Counted from the stretch's first letter, positions 55,622 through 63,988 are shown. The stretch is 64,000 nucleotides of DNA from Streptomyces eurythermus (GCF_014649115.1 NZ_BMSK01000015.1:186001-250000); one strand, 5' to 3'. Made by a program: numbers and translations. The notes: generated from the letters alone by a model not told the origin.

Positions 55622-55960
55622 TCAGGCGCCCTTGGGGCCGGCCTGCTGGACCACGTCGAAGGACCACAGGGTCGAGCCGGAGGCGGCCGGCTTCGGACGC
55701 TCGCCGCCTTCGCCGCCACCCTCGCCGCCGCCCTGGTGCGCGGCCTTCATCGGCCCCTCCATCCAGGCCTGGAAGGACTCCTCGTCCCGCCAGCGGGTGT
55801 AGACGAGGTACTGGTCGGTGCCCTCCACGGGCCGCAGCAGCTCGAACCACTCGAAGCCGTCGGAGTTCTCCACCGCGTGGGCCCGCGAGGCGAACCGCTT
55901 CTCCAGCACCTCCCGCTGCTCGGCGGGAACGGTCAGCACGTTGATCTTCACTACGCTCAT
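55622..55960 (-). CDS. Antibiotic-biosynthesis-monooxygenase (ABM) domain protein
   Basis: 112 residues, dimeric ferredoxin-like ABM fold: KINVLTVPAEQREVLEKRFASRA, GFEWFELLRPVEGTDQYLVYTRWRDEESFQAWM. Such proteins act as quinone-forming monooxygenases or as haem-degrading enzymes; this one has EWFELL and the WRDEESF pair usual in the IsdG/MhuD-like branch. ATG 55960 fits conserved starts. The C-terminal 30 residues carry a GEGGGEGGE linker. No cluster context. Confidence 0.85.
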   Translation of the reverse strand: MSVVKINVLTVPAEQREVLEKRFASRAHAVENSDGFEWFELLRPVEGTDQYLVYTRWRDEESFQAWMEGPMKAAHQGGGEGGGEGGERPKPAASGSTLWSFDVVQQAGPKGA

Positions 55961-56127
55961 GGACCCATCCTGGACCATCAGGCCCCGCCGAACGGCGTGG
56001 AACCCCGAGGGAATTCAGGGTGAGGTGCCTGACGGTCCCTTAGGGGATGTCACAGGTCGGCCGCAAAGCCGGGCGAAGGCCACAGGCCCCGTCACGCGGG
56101 CCCGCCGGACCAGGTACGTTCGATGAC

Positions 56128-57108
56128 GTGGCTGGATTCAGGATCGGACGCGGGGGCAGGGACGACCGTACCCCCCAAGGACAGCAGGCGCCCCAGGGAC
56201 CGTCGTACGGACACGGGCACGGCCCCGCGCAGCCCGGCGGACCGGCGTACGGGCAGCCGCCGCACGGCCGCCCGGGCCCCTCGGGTCCCGCGGGCCCCTC
56301 GTACGGCTACCCGTCGGCGCCCCAGCCGCCGTACCCGCACCAGGGACAGCCGGGACAGCCCTACGGCTACCCGGGCGGCGGTGCCGACGACGGCCCCGAG
56401 TACTTCGGCGACGGCGGCTACCCGGGCGGCGGCCACGGCACGCACGACCCCTACGCGGCGAACCAGCCGGGCCACACCCAGGCGTTCTCGGTCGACGAGG
56501 CCGCGACCTACACCCAGGGGGCGACCTACCAGGCCGGCTCGGCCGCCGCGCCGGCCGCCCCGATCGGCCCGCCGCTGCACTGGAAGGACCTGCTGAAGGG
56601 GATCGTGCTCGCCCCGAACGAGACGTTCCTGCGCATGCGGGACTACACGATGTGGATCCCCGCCCTCATCGTGACCTTCCTCTACGGCCTCCTCGCCGTC
56701 TTCGGCTTCGACGGCGCCCGCCAGGACGCGATCAGCGCCACCCTGTCCAACGCGGTGCCGATCGTGCTGGTGACGGCGGTCGTGATGGTGCTGGGCCTGT
56801 TCGTCCTCGGCGCGGTCACCCACACCCTGGCCCGCCAGCTCGGCGGCGACGGCGCCTGGCAGCCCACGGTGGGCCTGTCCATGCTGATCACAGCCCTCAC
56901 CGACGCGCCCCGGCTGATCGTCGCCATGTTCTTCGGCGGCGACGCCGGCTTCGTCCAGATCCTCGGCTGGGCCACCTGGATCGGCGCCGGCGCCCTGCTG
57001 ACCCTGATGGTCTCCCGCTCCCACGACCTGCCCTGGCCGAGGGCGCTGGGCGCGTCGGCGATCCAGCTGATCGCGCTGCTGTCGATCGTGAAGCTCGGCA
57101 CGTTCTAA
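56128..57108 (+). CDS. Yip1 family membrane protein with Pro/Gly/Tyr-rich N-terminus
   Basis: 326 residues. The first 150 are disordered and rich in Gly, Pro, Gln and Tyr (YGYPSAPQPPYP-type repeats); the last 175 form a Yip1 domain with five helices, opening with WKDLLKGIVLAPNETFLRMRD. Function in bacteria is unknown. GTG 56128 has TACGTT (56115-56120) seven bases upstream and no ribosome site, so the mRNA is probably leaderless. Confidence 0.85.
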   Translation: MAGFRIGRGGRDDRTPQGQQAPQGPSYGHGHGPAQPGGPAYGQPPHGRPGPSGPAGPSYGYPSAPQPPYPHQGQPGQPYGYPGGGADDGPEYFGDGGYPGGGHGTHDPYAANQPGHTQAFSVDEAATYTQGATYQAGSAAAPAAPIGPPLHWKDLLKGIVLAPNETFLRMRDYTMWIPALIVTFLYGLLAVFGFDGARQDAISATLSNAVPIVLVTAVVMVLGLFVLGAVTHTLARQLGGDGAWQPTVGLSMLITALTDAPRLIVAMFFGGDAGFVQILGWATWIGAGALLTLMVSRSHDLPWPRALGASAIQLIALLSIVKLGTF

Positions 57109-57133
57109 GTACCGGCTGGTTTACCGGCGCACA

Positions 57134-57164
57134 GGAAAGGGGCCCCCGCACGGGGCCCCTTTCC
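57134..57164. terminator. Bidirectional terminator between Yip1 gene and phosphoribosyltransferase
   Basis: Perfect 13-bp stem GGAAAGGGGCCCC / GGGGCCCCTTTCC with a five-base loop, between convergent genes. Confidence 0.88.
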
Positions 57165-57192
57165 CATGTCTTCTACGTCCGCGCGCCGGAGG

Positions 57193-57696
57193 CTAGGCGT
57201 CGAGAACCTGCCCGGACCGCTTCACGACGGGCGGCTCGACGCTCCAGGGGAAGTTGATCCAGTCGTCGGTCCGCTTCCACACGTACTCGCACTTCACGAG
57301 CGAGTGGGACTTCTCGTAGACCACCGCGGAGCGCACCTCGGCGACGGTGTCCAGGCAGAAGTCACGGACGAGCTTGAGCGTCTTGCCGGTGTCGGCGACG
57401 TCGTCGGTGATCAGGACCTTCTTGTCGGAGAAGTCGATCACGTTGGGAACGGGGGCGAGCATGACCGGCATCTCCAGGGTGGTCCCCACACCGGTGTAGA
57501 ACTCCACGTTGACCAGGTGGATGTTCTTGCAGTCGAGGGCGTAGGCGAGCCCGCCAGCGACGAAGACACCGCCCCGGGCGATGCTCAGCACGATGTCGGG
57601 CTCGTACCCGTCGTCGGCGATGGTCTGCGCCAGCTCCCGGACAGCGGTGCCGAACCGCTCGTAGGTCAGATTCTCCCGCACGTCTGCGCTGCTCAT
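57193..57696 (-). CDS. Phosphoribosyltransferase family protein
   Basis: 167 residues, PRTase fold with the PRPP-binding motif VLITDDVADTGKTL (95-108) and SIARGGVFVAGGLA (38-51). It is close to the xanthine/hypoxanthine-type group found beside dcd in Streptomyces, but the base is not certain. ATG 57696 has GAGGG upstream. It lies 13 bases after dcd, and the two read as a nucleotide-metabolism operon. Confidence 0.85.
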   Translation of the reverse strand: MSSADVRENLTYERFGTAVRELAQTIADDGYEPDIVLSIARGGVFVAGGLAYALDCKNIHLVNVEFYTGVGTTLEMPVMLAPVPNVIDFSDKKVLITDDVADTGKTLKLVRDFCLDTVAEVRSAVVYEKSHSLVKCEYVWKRTDDWINFPWSVEPPVVKRSGQVLDA

Positions 57697-57709
57697 GCTG
57701 TGGTAGCCC

Positions 57710-58285
57710 TCACACCTGGGTCCGATGGAAATTGAGGAAGGACCGCGAGGCGGTCGGCCCGCGCTGCCCCTGGTACCGCGAGCCGTAGCGCTCACTGCCG
57801 TACGGGGACTCGGCGGGCGAGGTCAGCCGGAACATGCACAGCTGCCCGATCTTCATGCCCGGCCACAGCTTGATGGGGAGCGTGGCGAGGTTGGACAGCT
57901 CGAGGGTGACGTGCCCGCTGAAGCCGGGGTCGATGAACCCGGCGGTGGAGTGCGTGACCAGCCCGAGCCGCCCGAGCGAACTCTTCCCCTCGAGTCGCGA
58001 GGCGAGGTCGTCGGGCAGCGTGATGACCTCGTAGGTGGAGGCGAGCACGAACTCCCCGGGGTGCAGGATGAACGGCTCGTCCCCGTCCGGCTCCACCAGC
58101 CGCGTCAGGTCCGCCTGCTCGATGGAGGGGTCGATGTGCGGGTAGCGGTGGTTCTCGAACACCCGGAAGTACCGGTCCAGCCGCACGTCGATGCTCGACG
58201 GCTGCACCATGGATTCGTCATAGGGATCGATCCGTACCCGCCCGGCGTCGATCTCGGCCCGGATGTCCTTGTCTGAGAGAAGCAC
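57710..58285 (-). CDS. dcd: dCTP deaminase
   Basis: 191 residues, trimeric dUTPase-superfamily enzyme that converts dCTP to dUTP. Family blocks: LLSDKDIRAEID at the start, GKSSLGRLGL, HSTAGFIDPGFSGHVTLELSN with the catalytic Glu, and YQGQRGPTASRS C-terminal lid. GTG 58285 has TATCCT six bases upstream and lacks a ribosome site, so it is leaderless by sequence. Upstream frame from 58351 is not conserved-looking. Confidence 0.94.
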   Translation of the reverse strand: MLLSDKDIRAEIDAGRVRIDPYDESMVQPSSIDVRLDRYFRVFENHRYPHIDPSIEQADLTRLVEPDGDEPFILHPGEFVLASTYEVITLPDDLASRLEGKSSLGRLGLVTHSTAGFIDPGFSGHVTLELSNLATLPIKLWPGMKIGQLCMFRLTSPAESPYGSERYGSRYQGQRGPTASRSFLNFHRTQV

Positions 58286-58387
58286 GTAGCGAGGATACGC
58301 AAGGCGCGCGGAACCATCGCAATCACGACGGCGCCGCGCGCTCCCCGTCACGCCCCGACTACGGCCGGTGCGGTCCTGCTCTCCCGC

Positions 58388-58546
58388 CTACCGCTTCTCC
58401 AACACGACAGGCACCGCGCTCCGCAGCCGGGCGCATCGCGGACACCGCACGAGCCGGCCGGGGCCGAGCCGCTCGGCCTGCTGCATCGGGAACGAAGCGG
58501 TGCTGAAGACGTGCCCGTCCGCGCAGCGGACGACGGTGCGTTGCAT
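58388..58546 (-). CDS. Small conserved protein with CxxC pair
   Basis: 52 residues. TVVRCADGHVF carries one Cys and LVRCPRCARLRS a CxxC, together resembling half of a zinc ribbon. I recognise it as a small protein that sits between dcd and the tRNA-Gly gene in many streptomycetes; its function is unknown. GAGGGACTTG precedes the ATG. The upstream part of the same open frame runs antisense through the tRNA and is not coding. Confidence 0.65.
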   Translation of the reverse strand: MQRTVVRCADGHVFSTASFPMQQAERLGPGRLVRCPRCARLRSAVPVVLEKR

Positions 58547-58783
58547 CAAGTCCCTCAAGTCCCTTCCCCAAGAGCCGCGTCCGGCGTTCTGCCCGGACGC
58601 CAAAAGCCACATTACGGGATCAAAGAGACGACTCACCAGGCGGCACTCCGGCCCCCACGGTACGCCCCAACTCACGCCCCTCGCAGCCGGATCCCACGCC
58701 CTGAGAACACTCGGCTCCCGAGATGATGTAGAGTGAGCGAGCGTCCGGACAAGGGATTCTCCGAACCCCATGTCCGTACATAC

Positions 58784-58857
58784 GCGGGTGTAGTTTAATG
58801 GTAGAACATCAGCTTCCCAAGCTGAGAGCGCGAGTTCGATTCTCGTCACCCGCTCCA
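58784..58857 (+). tRNA. tRNA-Gly(CCC)
   Basis: A 74-base cloverleaf including encoded CCA. Acceptor stem GCGGGTG / CACCCGC with discriminator U, anticodon stem TCAGC / GCTGA with loop TTCCCAA giving anticodon CCC, and T-arm GAGTTCGATTCTC. It decodes GGG. The 3' half is a typical attachment site for actinobacterial integrative elements, and an integrase gene is found downstream. Confidence 0.95.
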
Positions 58858-58862
58858 GAGAA

Positions 58863-58889
58863 AAACCCCAGGTCAGCGGCCTGGGGTTT
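58863..58889 (+). terminator. Terminator of the tRNA-Gly gene
   Basis: 10-bp stem AAACCCCAGG / CCTGGGGTTT with a seven-base loop, then TTTGTTTGTTG. It lies six bases after the CCA. Confidence 0.9.
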
Positions 58890-59636
58890 GTTTGTTGTCT
58901 AGACCAATTCGAGGGCGGCGTGCCCTTCGCGTGCCCTAAGTCGAGGTGAAGGGGCGGGCTGAGGGGTCTTGCGTGGCAGTTGGGAGCCATGGGGTGCCGG
59001 GCCATCTCGCATCGTGAGATCGATTTCGTGTGATCCGCACCATAAGCAGGCTGGATTCGTGTGAAGTCGCGTACGCGAAGCCGGGTGCGGCTACGTCCAG
59101 GGCCACGTGATGGGCCGGCCCTCGTCCAGCAACGGAGTTCGAGGACGGAGCGGGCCACTCCTAGCTTCCGTTCGCGGACTGCCGTTGGTGCCGGGCCTCG
59201 TCCAGTAGAGGTCGTCCAAGAGGGAGGAGCGGGCTCTCTTTTCCCGGAGAGCGTCACTGCCACGGCCGGCGCCGGGGCGGCCCCCGGCGCTCGCCCCGTC
59301 CGCGGACAGGAGCCCTCCACCTGGCTGCGGGCCCAGTGATCGCCGGGAAGAGTCGAGTCTTCCGCGATGTACTCGGCGTACTCGTCGGCACTGAGGAGGC
59401 CGTTCGCCATCACGTCGTCCGTGCGGAGTCGCTGCTGAGCGGCACCGAACTGGTCCAGGCCCCGGGTGGCGACGGCAACCACCAACAGTTCCGCCTCGTC
59501 TGACCGAGCGGGGGCAGCGGCGGGACCTTCAACGCCCTTGGACCAGCAGAGGTCCCGGACCGGCTCACGGCCTCGCGGTTGTCCAACGTCCCGACGGCTG
59601 CCGCGCCAACCTCGGCGATGTCCACGCTTTCCGAGC
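58890..59636. other. Gene-poor stretch next to the attachment region
   Basis: About 750 bases with no gene I can support. Two imperfect direct repeats (about 59112-59155 and 59193-59238, sharing CTCGTCCAG and GGAGCGGGC) could be integrase arm sites. A minus-strand segment at 59312-59500 reads as protein-like (LLVVAVATRGLDQFGAAQQ and SADEYAEYIAEDSTLPGDHW), possibly a gene remnant. These are weak signals. Confidence 0.35.
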
Positions 59637-59678
59637 ATGGTGAAGCCCGACACCCAATGGGATGCCGGGCTTCACCAT
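59637..59678. terminator. Hairpin 3' of the DUF317 gene
   Basis: Perfect 13-bp inverted repeat ATGGTGAAGCCCG / CGGGCTTCACCAT with a 16-base loop, about 100 bases downstream of the DUF317 stop on the minus strand. The large loop and missing T-run make terminator function only likely. Confidence 0.55.
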
Positions 59679-59780
59679 TCCGGTCGGGGCGGAAGCGACC
59701 GGGGCCATGTCGTAGTGCGGGCGCGTAACGGCCCCGGTCCACAGGCCCTCGGGTTTATCCGCCCGCATCGGGCTGGGCCG

Positions 59781-60614
59781 TCAGATGGCCGGAGCGCGCA
59801 GGAGTCGGTCCCGGGTGCTCTCCGGGAGCACCCGGCGCAGGACTGGCGCGGTGGAGCTGACCGAGCGGGCGAAGGCGGCGACCAGGTCGTGGGGGACGCC
59901 GGAGCTGAAGGATGCCGCCCACAGGCACCCCCCGCCGAGCACCGGCTCGGCCCACGCCTGCCACCCCTCCAGCTCCTCCCCCACGTCGCGGGTGAGGGTC
60001 TGGGGGGCGCCGTCCTGGATGAGGGGCGGCACCGTGCCGTAGCTGAGGTGGGTGGTGAAGGTCGCGTCCATCGCTCCCGTGTGCGGCTGGTCGATGTCGA
60101 GGAGCCAGCCGTGCCCGGTGACGGCCTCAAGGACCAGCTCGGTGCCGCCGCACGGGGTTGCGGGGTGCCGGCGTGCGTCGAGCGCGACGAGGAAGTCGGC
60201 GATGGCCTCCCCGGGGACATCGGGGGTGAAGTACGCCGACCACTGCGCGAGCGGACTGCTCGTGTCCGCACGGGCCGATACGTGCCAGGCGATCGGCAGG
60301 TCCCCGAGCAGGAAAGGCTCGTCCGCCAGGACCCATTGGGCCCACCGCAGGGTATCGGGGCTGAGGTGCAGGACGGTGCTGCGCACAACCTGCCGGTCCT
60401 CCGGTGCCTCGTCCGGCTCCCGCAGGCCGCGGACCATCGTCAGGCTCGTCCAGCCCATAGCGGCGAGGGTGTCATAGAGGCGGCCGTCGTCGCCGGCCAG
60501 GTGGCGGGGGCCGACCCAGCAGGCCGCCGGGATCTGGCCGGGGGCGGAGGGGTCGAGCGGGATGTCAGGGTTCAGGGGCACCTCCAGGGTGAGGGGATCT
60601 ATTGGCCTCCGCAC
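59781..60614 (-). CDS. DUF317 domain protein
   Basis: About 277 residues with two DUF317-like units (PRHLAGDDGRLYDTLAAMGWTS, then W-A-x-F blocks QWSAYFTPDVPGEAIADFLVAL and LWAASFSSGVPHDLVAAFARSV). DUF317 proteins are largely restricted to Streptomyces plasmids and integrative elements; the function is unknown. GTG 60614 is a tentative start with no clear ribosome site. The gene lies downstream of int on the same strand, near the attachment end, where cargo is often found. The 188 bases between it and int hold no other gene. Confidence 0.7.
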   Translation of the reverse strand: MRRPIDPLTLEVPLNPDIPLDPSAPGQIPAACWVGPRHLAGDDGRLYDTLAAMGWTSLTMVRGLREPDEAPEDRQVVRSTVLHLSPDTLRWAQWVLADEPFLLGDLPIAWHVSARADTSSPLAQWSAYFTPDVPGEAIADFLVALDARRHPATPCGGTELVLEAVTGHGWLLDIDQPHTGAMDATFTTHLSYGTVPPLIQDGAPQTLTRDVGEELEGWQAWAEPVLGGGCLWAASFSSGVPHDLVAAFARSVSSTAPVLRRVLPESTRDRLLRAPAI

Positions 60615-60802
60615 GCGGTGCAGCGGGGACGAGGCGGTGGCTGAACGGGAGACTGCCAGGCCAGTTTTACGGCGACCTCGGGCGGCTCCTGACAAAGGAC
60701 CCCGAGGAAGTCCGTGGGCATCACCCGGGTAGCGCTGTGCTGTGAGCCGGACAGGTTGCGCCTGGCCCTGCGTGAACCGGCCGGACCCGCGTGCGTGCGT
60801 CC

Positions 60803-61954
60803 TCATCCTTCGCGCGCTGTGCGCTTGTCGGCGAGCGACTCGCTCAGTTGCTGCCGGACCTCGGCGTCGATGCCCTGGGCCAGCTTGCGCTGGTGCTTCG
60901 CCGTCGAGTGCTGGTAGATCAGCTGGGCGCGCTCCGAGGACTGGCCGGCGCGGACCATGAGGTCCTTCAGCTTGGCGCCGGTGTCGGCGGCGAGGGTGTT
61001 GCCGGTGTGCCGCAGGTCGTAGAAGCGGAAGTTGCCCGGCATGCCGACCTGCTTCCTCGCCTTGCGCCACTTGCGGCCGAAGGTCGAGCGGCGGAACGGG
61101 GCGCCCTTCTCACCGACGAAGAGGAGGCCGTCCGGCTCCTTCTCCGCGAACCACCGAAGGTGCCGGCGCAGCTCCGGCAGCAGGAAGTCGGGCAGGTACA
61201 CGGTGCGCTTGCCCGCTCGGGTCTTGGGGGCGCCGGTGACCCGCCTGCCGTTCGTCAGCTCCGGCGACGCGTGCGTGATACGCAGGGAGCACTCGTCGAG
61301 ATCGACACTGTGGCGGCGCAGCTCGGCCAGTTCCTCGGGGCGGAGGGAGGCGAAGGCGCCGAGCAGGACCATGAGCCGCCAGCGCGGACCCATGGCGTCG
61401 GCGAGGTCGAAGACCTGCTCCACGGTCGCGGTGGGGCGCTCGTCGGCCTCCTCCTTGCCGGCGCCCTTGATGCGGCACGGGTTGGTCGGGAGCAGGTCGT
61501 CGTCGACCGCGGTCTGCAGGATCGCCTTCAGCAGCCGGTACGACTTGGCGACCGTGGTGGCGCCCGTCTCCTTCCGCCGTTCGGCACGCCAGGCGCGGAC
61601 GGAGGGCGGGGTGACTTCGTCCAGGTCCTTGCCGCCGAACGTTGGCAGGATGTGCAGGCGGAGCAGGCCGCTGTAGCGGTCGACCGTGGTCGGTGCCAGA
61701 CCGCGTTCCTCCAGCCACCGCAGGGCGTACTTCTCGAAGTTGACCGCGCCGGCGTCCGGGTTCCGCCACCGGTTGCGGTCGATGTCCGCGCGGACCAGGT
61801 TGAGCCAGTCCTGCGCGTCGGTCTTGGTGTCGAACGTCTCGGGGGCCTTGTGACGGGTCCCGTCCGGGCCGACGTAACGGGCCTGCCACCGGCCGGAGGC
61901 GAGCCGGCGTACGGTGCCGAACTCGCGTCGGCGCTGGGGTCTGCGTCCTGCCAT
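60803..61954 (-). CDS. int: Tyrosine recombinase integrase
   Basis: 383 residues: arm-binding N-terminus, SAM-like core-binding domain (about 70-165) and catalytic domain. Catalytic set: Arg205 (FASLRPEE), Lys244, Arg315 (YDLRHTG) and Tyr347 (LIYQHST). The His of HxxR is Tyr312 and the usual GHSS reads GQSS (336-339), so two histidines differ from the classical RHRY set; such changes occur in actinomycete integrases. Its ATG overlaps the excisionase stop by one base. Expected target: the tRNA-Gly 3' end. Confidence 0.93.
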   Translation of the reverse strand: MAGRRPQRRREFGTVRRLASGRWQARYVGPDGTRHKAPETFDTKTDAQDWLNLVRADIDRNRWRNPDAGAVNFEKYALRWLEERGLAPTTVDRYSGLLRLHILPTFGGKDLDEVTPPSVRAWRAERRKETGATTVAKSYRLLKAILQTAVDDDLLPTNPCRIKGAGKEEADERPTATVEQVFDLADAMGPRWRLMVLLGAFASLRPEELAELRRHSVDLDECSLRITHASPELTNGRRVTGAPKTRAGKRTVYLPDFLLPELRRHLRWFAEKEPDGLLFVGEKGAPFRRSTFGRKWRKARKQVGMPGNFRFYDLRHTGNTLAADTGAKLKDLMVRAGQSSERAQLIYQHSTAKHQRKLAQGIDAEVRQQLSESLADKRTAREG

Positions 61955-62166
61955 CAGGCTGCCCTCCCGTACCGGAGGCGGGTGCGGCGGACCGGCTCGA
62001 CGGTGCGTGCCTCGATGTACTCGGTGACGGCGCTCTCCGGGATGCGGACCGGGCGGCCGAGCTTGACGTAGCGGATGCGGCGTTCGGCGATGAGGCGGCG
62101 CACGAACCGTTCGCCCGTGCCGAGTTGTTCGGCGGCCTCGCCCACCGTCAGCAGACGGTCAGCCAT
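61954..62166 (-). CDS. xis: Excisionase / helix-turn-helix protein
   Basis: 70 residues, MerR-like HTH_17 of excisionase type: LLTVGEAAEQLGTGERFVRRLIAERRIRYVKLGRPVRIPESAVTEYI. It overlaps int by one base, the common xis-int coupling. An unusually complete Shine-Dalgarno precedes it. Expected to steer the integrase to excision. Confidence 0.88.
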   Translation of the reverse strand: MADRLLTVGEAAEQLGTGERFVRRLIAERRIRYVKLGRPVRIPESAVTEYIEARTVEPVRRTRLRYGRAA

Positions 62167-62170
62167 TGGT

Positions 62171-62182
62171 GATCACCTCCTT
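62171..62182 (-). promoter_or_regulatory. Full-length Shine-Dalgarno of the excisionase gene
   Basis: On the minus strand AAGGAGGTGATC, 12 bases fully complementary to the 3' end of 16S rRNA, four bases before the ATG (AGGAGG core nine bases away). No other gene in the window has such a long match. Confidence 0.85.
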
Positions 62183-62321
62183 CGGGGCGCACTGAAGGCG
62201 GAAGCGGGCAGGGGGTATTGCGGGTGGGTGCAAGGGCGGTGGCTCCTCACTCGGGGCGGAGGTGGCGCGGCGATTCTGGAGGTGGGGGGTGGCGTGGTGG
62301 TTCGGGGTGGCGAAGTCGGGT

Positions 62322-62579
62322 TCAGGCGGTCGCTGGGCCGCGGAGGAGGGCCGGGACCGGCACGTGCAGCGCCTGTGCGAGGGCGACCAGGTCGTCGATG
62401 TCGCAGCGTCGCTGGGCGCGTTCGATGCGGGACAGCATCGTGTTGGACATCGGCCGGCCGAGAGCAGTGACACGAGCGGCAAGCTCCCGCTGCGGTAGGC
62501 CGCGCTCGGTGCGGAGAATTTCGATGTTTCGGGCGGCCCTTATTCCGGCTGGGCCGATTTCCAGTGAACGTGCTGCCAT
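62322..62579 (-). CDS. XRE-family regulator of the element
   Basis: 85 residues, mostly a Cro/CI-type helix-turn-helix (IEILRTERGLPQRELAARVTALGRPMSNTMLSRIERAQRRCDIDDLVALAQAL read in parts). It is divergent from the replication-type gene and upstream of xis-int, the usual place of an element repressor. A palindrome overlapping a plus-strand promoter lies just upstream (62601-62621). The 155 bases between it and xis hold only the xis leader. Confidence 0.82.
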   Translation of the reverse strand: MAARSLEIGPAGIRAARNIEILRTERGLPQRELAARVTALGRPMSNTMLSRIERAQRRCDIDDLVALAQALHVPVPALLRGPATA

Positions 62580-62600
62580 GGCTCCGTTGTAGCGTGCACT

Positions 62601-62636
62601 CGCCGGTTTGGTTAACCGGCGATCGTCGGCTATGTT
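62601..62636 (+). promoter_or_regulatory. Divergent control region: operator over a plus-strand promoter
   Basis: Inverted repeat CGCCGGTT-N5-AACCGGCG (62601-62608 with 62614-62621) overlaps the -35 TTGGTT (62608-62613); after 17 bases lies -10 TATGTT (62631-62636). The plus-strand promoter drives toward the replication-type gene through a leader of about 440 bases containing a small hairpin (62657-62674); no gene is evident in that leader. XRE binding here would be a simple switch. Confidence 0.6.
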
Positions 62637-63079
62637 GCGCCCCGCGCACACGGCACACGGGGGTACGCCCCCGTCGCAAGCACGCGTGTCGAGCACCGTC
62701 GACAGCCCGTCTGACGTGGGGTGTTGTGTTGTAGCTTCGCCGCCCGCAGACGTCAACGGTTTGCCGATGTGATCCTTCTGGCTCGGGTTCCTGGGCAACT
62801 ATTTGGTCAGCGGCCGATCGTGCCCTACCGTTTTCCCACCGCCCTCTCCGACCTGTTTTCCGACTGCCTTTCTGCCGTCAGAGATCTGGCCGTTTGGGGC
62901 TGGACTTGTCCGCACTGGGTGTGGCTATGTTGACGACAGCCCCGGAGAGGCCGCGGTCGGCTCAGCGAGCCGAGCGGCAGCCGGTCGGCAACTCCCCACA
63001 CCTGACGCCCCCACCGCCCCCGTCGACGGTGAGCCATGGGTGCCCGCCCCCTGGCCACCGAGTGAGGACCGCCCCGCTC

Positions 63080-63988
63080 TTGGCACGAATCCGCACCATC
63101 AAGCCCGAAGCCTTCGTCTCCGAGTCCCTGGCCGCCGTCTCCCTGACCGCCGAGCGCACCTTCTTCGGCCTGCTCACCCAGGCCGACGACCAGGGCCGCC
63201 ACCGCGACCACGCCGCGATCATCGCCGGACAGCTGTGGGTCCTGCGCCCCGACCACACCCCCGCCGACGTCGAGAAGGACCTCGCCCAGCTCTCCGACGC
63301 CGGCCTCATCTGCCGCTACACCGGCCCGGACGACAAGCGTTACCTGCACGTCGTCACCTGGCACCAGCACCAGAAGATCAACCGGCCCAGCAAGAGCCGG
63401 CTCCCTGCATGTCCCCACCACGACACCGTCGGCGGCGCCGCACGAGCCAGCCTCACCGAGGCCGCACCGCCGCCTCACGGACCCCTCCGTGAGGGCTCCC
63501 GCCAACAGCAGGAGACGACGGTGAAAACCGGAGACGTACGCGAAGGCGCAGGTCAGGAGGATTTCACGGAGCCTTCCGTGAAGGCTCACCACCCGCTCAC
63601 GGAGCAGTCCGTGAGTCCTCAGGGTCCGGATCTAGGACCTAGGAACATGGATCTAGGAAGTACCCCTTCGGGGGGCGCAAGCGCCCCCGCGCCCGACACC
63701 GTCTCGGCCAAGCACCTCATCGCCGAGTACACCGCCGCTTGCGCACACCGTCCGCCCAAGGACGTCCTGGACCATCTCGGTCGCGAGGTACGCAAGCTGC
63801 TCGACGAGGGGATCGACCCCGCACACGTCCGGGCCGGCCTCACGCTCCACCGCGCCAAGGGCCTGCACCCCCGCATCCTGCCGAGCCTCGTGCACGAGGC
63901 CATGAACGCCACCCCCGCCAGGCAGGTTGTCCACAGGTCGTGGACGAACCCCGCCGATGTCGCCGCCGCCTATGGAGACCAGCTCTGA
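63080..63988 (+). CDS. Phage/AICE replication-initiator-type winged-helix protein
   Basis: 302 residues from TTG 63080 (homologs begin (M)ARIRTIKPE; GTG 63062 would add six residues). The N-terminal part (1-105) is a winged-helix DNA-binding domain (RTFFGLLTQADDQGRHRDH, DVEKDLAQLSDAGLICRY, YLHVVTWHQHQKINRPS), a family common in actinophages. Residues 130-195 are a low-complexity linker whose DNA holds three palindromes and direct repeats. The C-terminus is helical (VLDHLGREVRKLLDEGIDPAHVRAGL). This layout, DNA-binding domain, origin-bearing linker and C-terminal partner domain, is that of lambda O. Replication role is inferred. Confidence 0.7.
   Translation: MARIRTIKPEAFVSESLAAVSLTAERTFFGLLTQADDQGRHRDHAAIIAGQLWVLRPDHTPADVEKDLAQLSDAGLICRYTGPDDKRYLHVVTWHQHQKINRPSKSRLPACPHHDTVGGAARASLTEAAPPPHGPLREGSRQQQETTVKTGDVREGAGQEDFTEPSVKAHHPLTEQSVSPQGPDLGPRNMDLGSTPSGGASAPAPDTVSAKHLIAEYTAACAHRPPKDVLDHLGREVRKLLDEGIDPAHVRAGLTLHRAKGLHPRILPSLVHEAMNATPARQVVHRSWTNPADVAAAYGDQL
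63474..63658 (+). repeat. Iteron-like palindromes and direct repeats (candidate origin)
   Basis: Three 20-bp palindromes of one format, YTCACGGA-N4-TCCGTGAR: 63474-63493, 63563-63582 and 63596-63615. The last two start 33 bases apart (three helical turns). They are followed by GGATCTAGGA at 63628 and again at 63649, 21 bases apart (two turns), with CCTAGGA between; this part is relatively A/T-rich for the region. Together they resemble initiator-binding iterons beside an unwinding element. Confidence 0.65.

Noticed and set aside
58600..58870. Protein-like sequence VTRIELALSAWEADVLPLNYTR on the minus strand
   Set aside because: It is the well-known artefact of translating the antisense of a tRNA gene.
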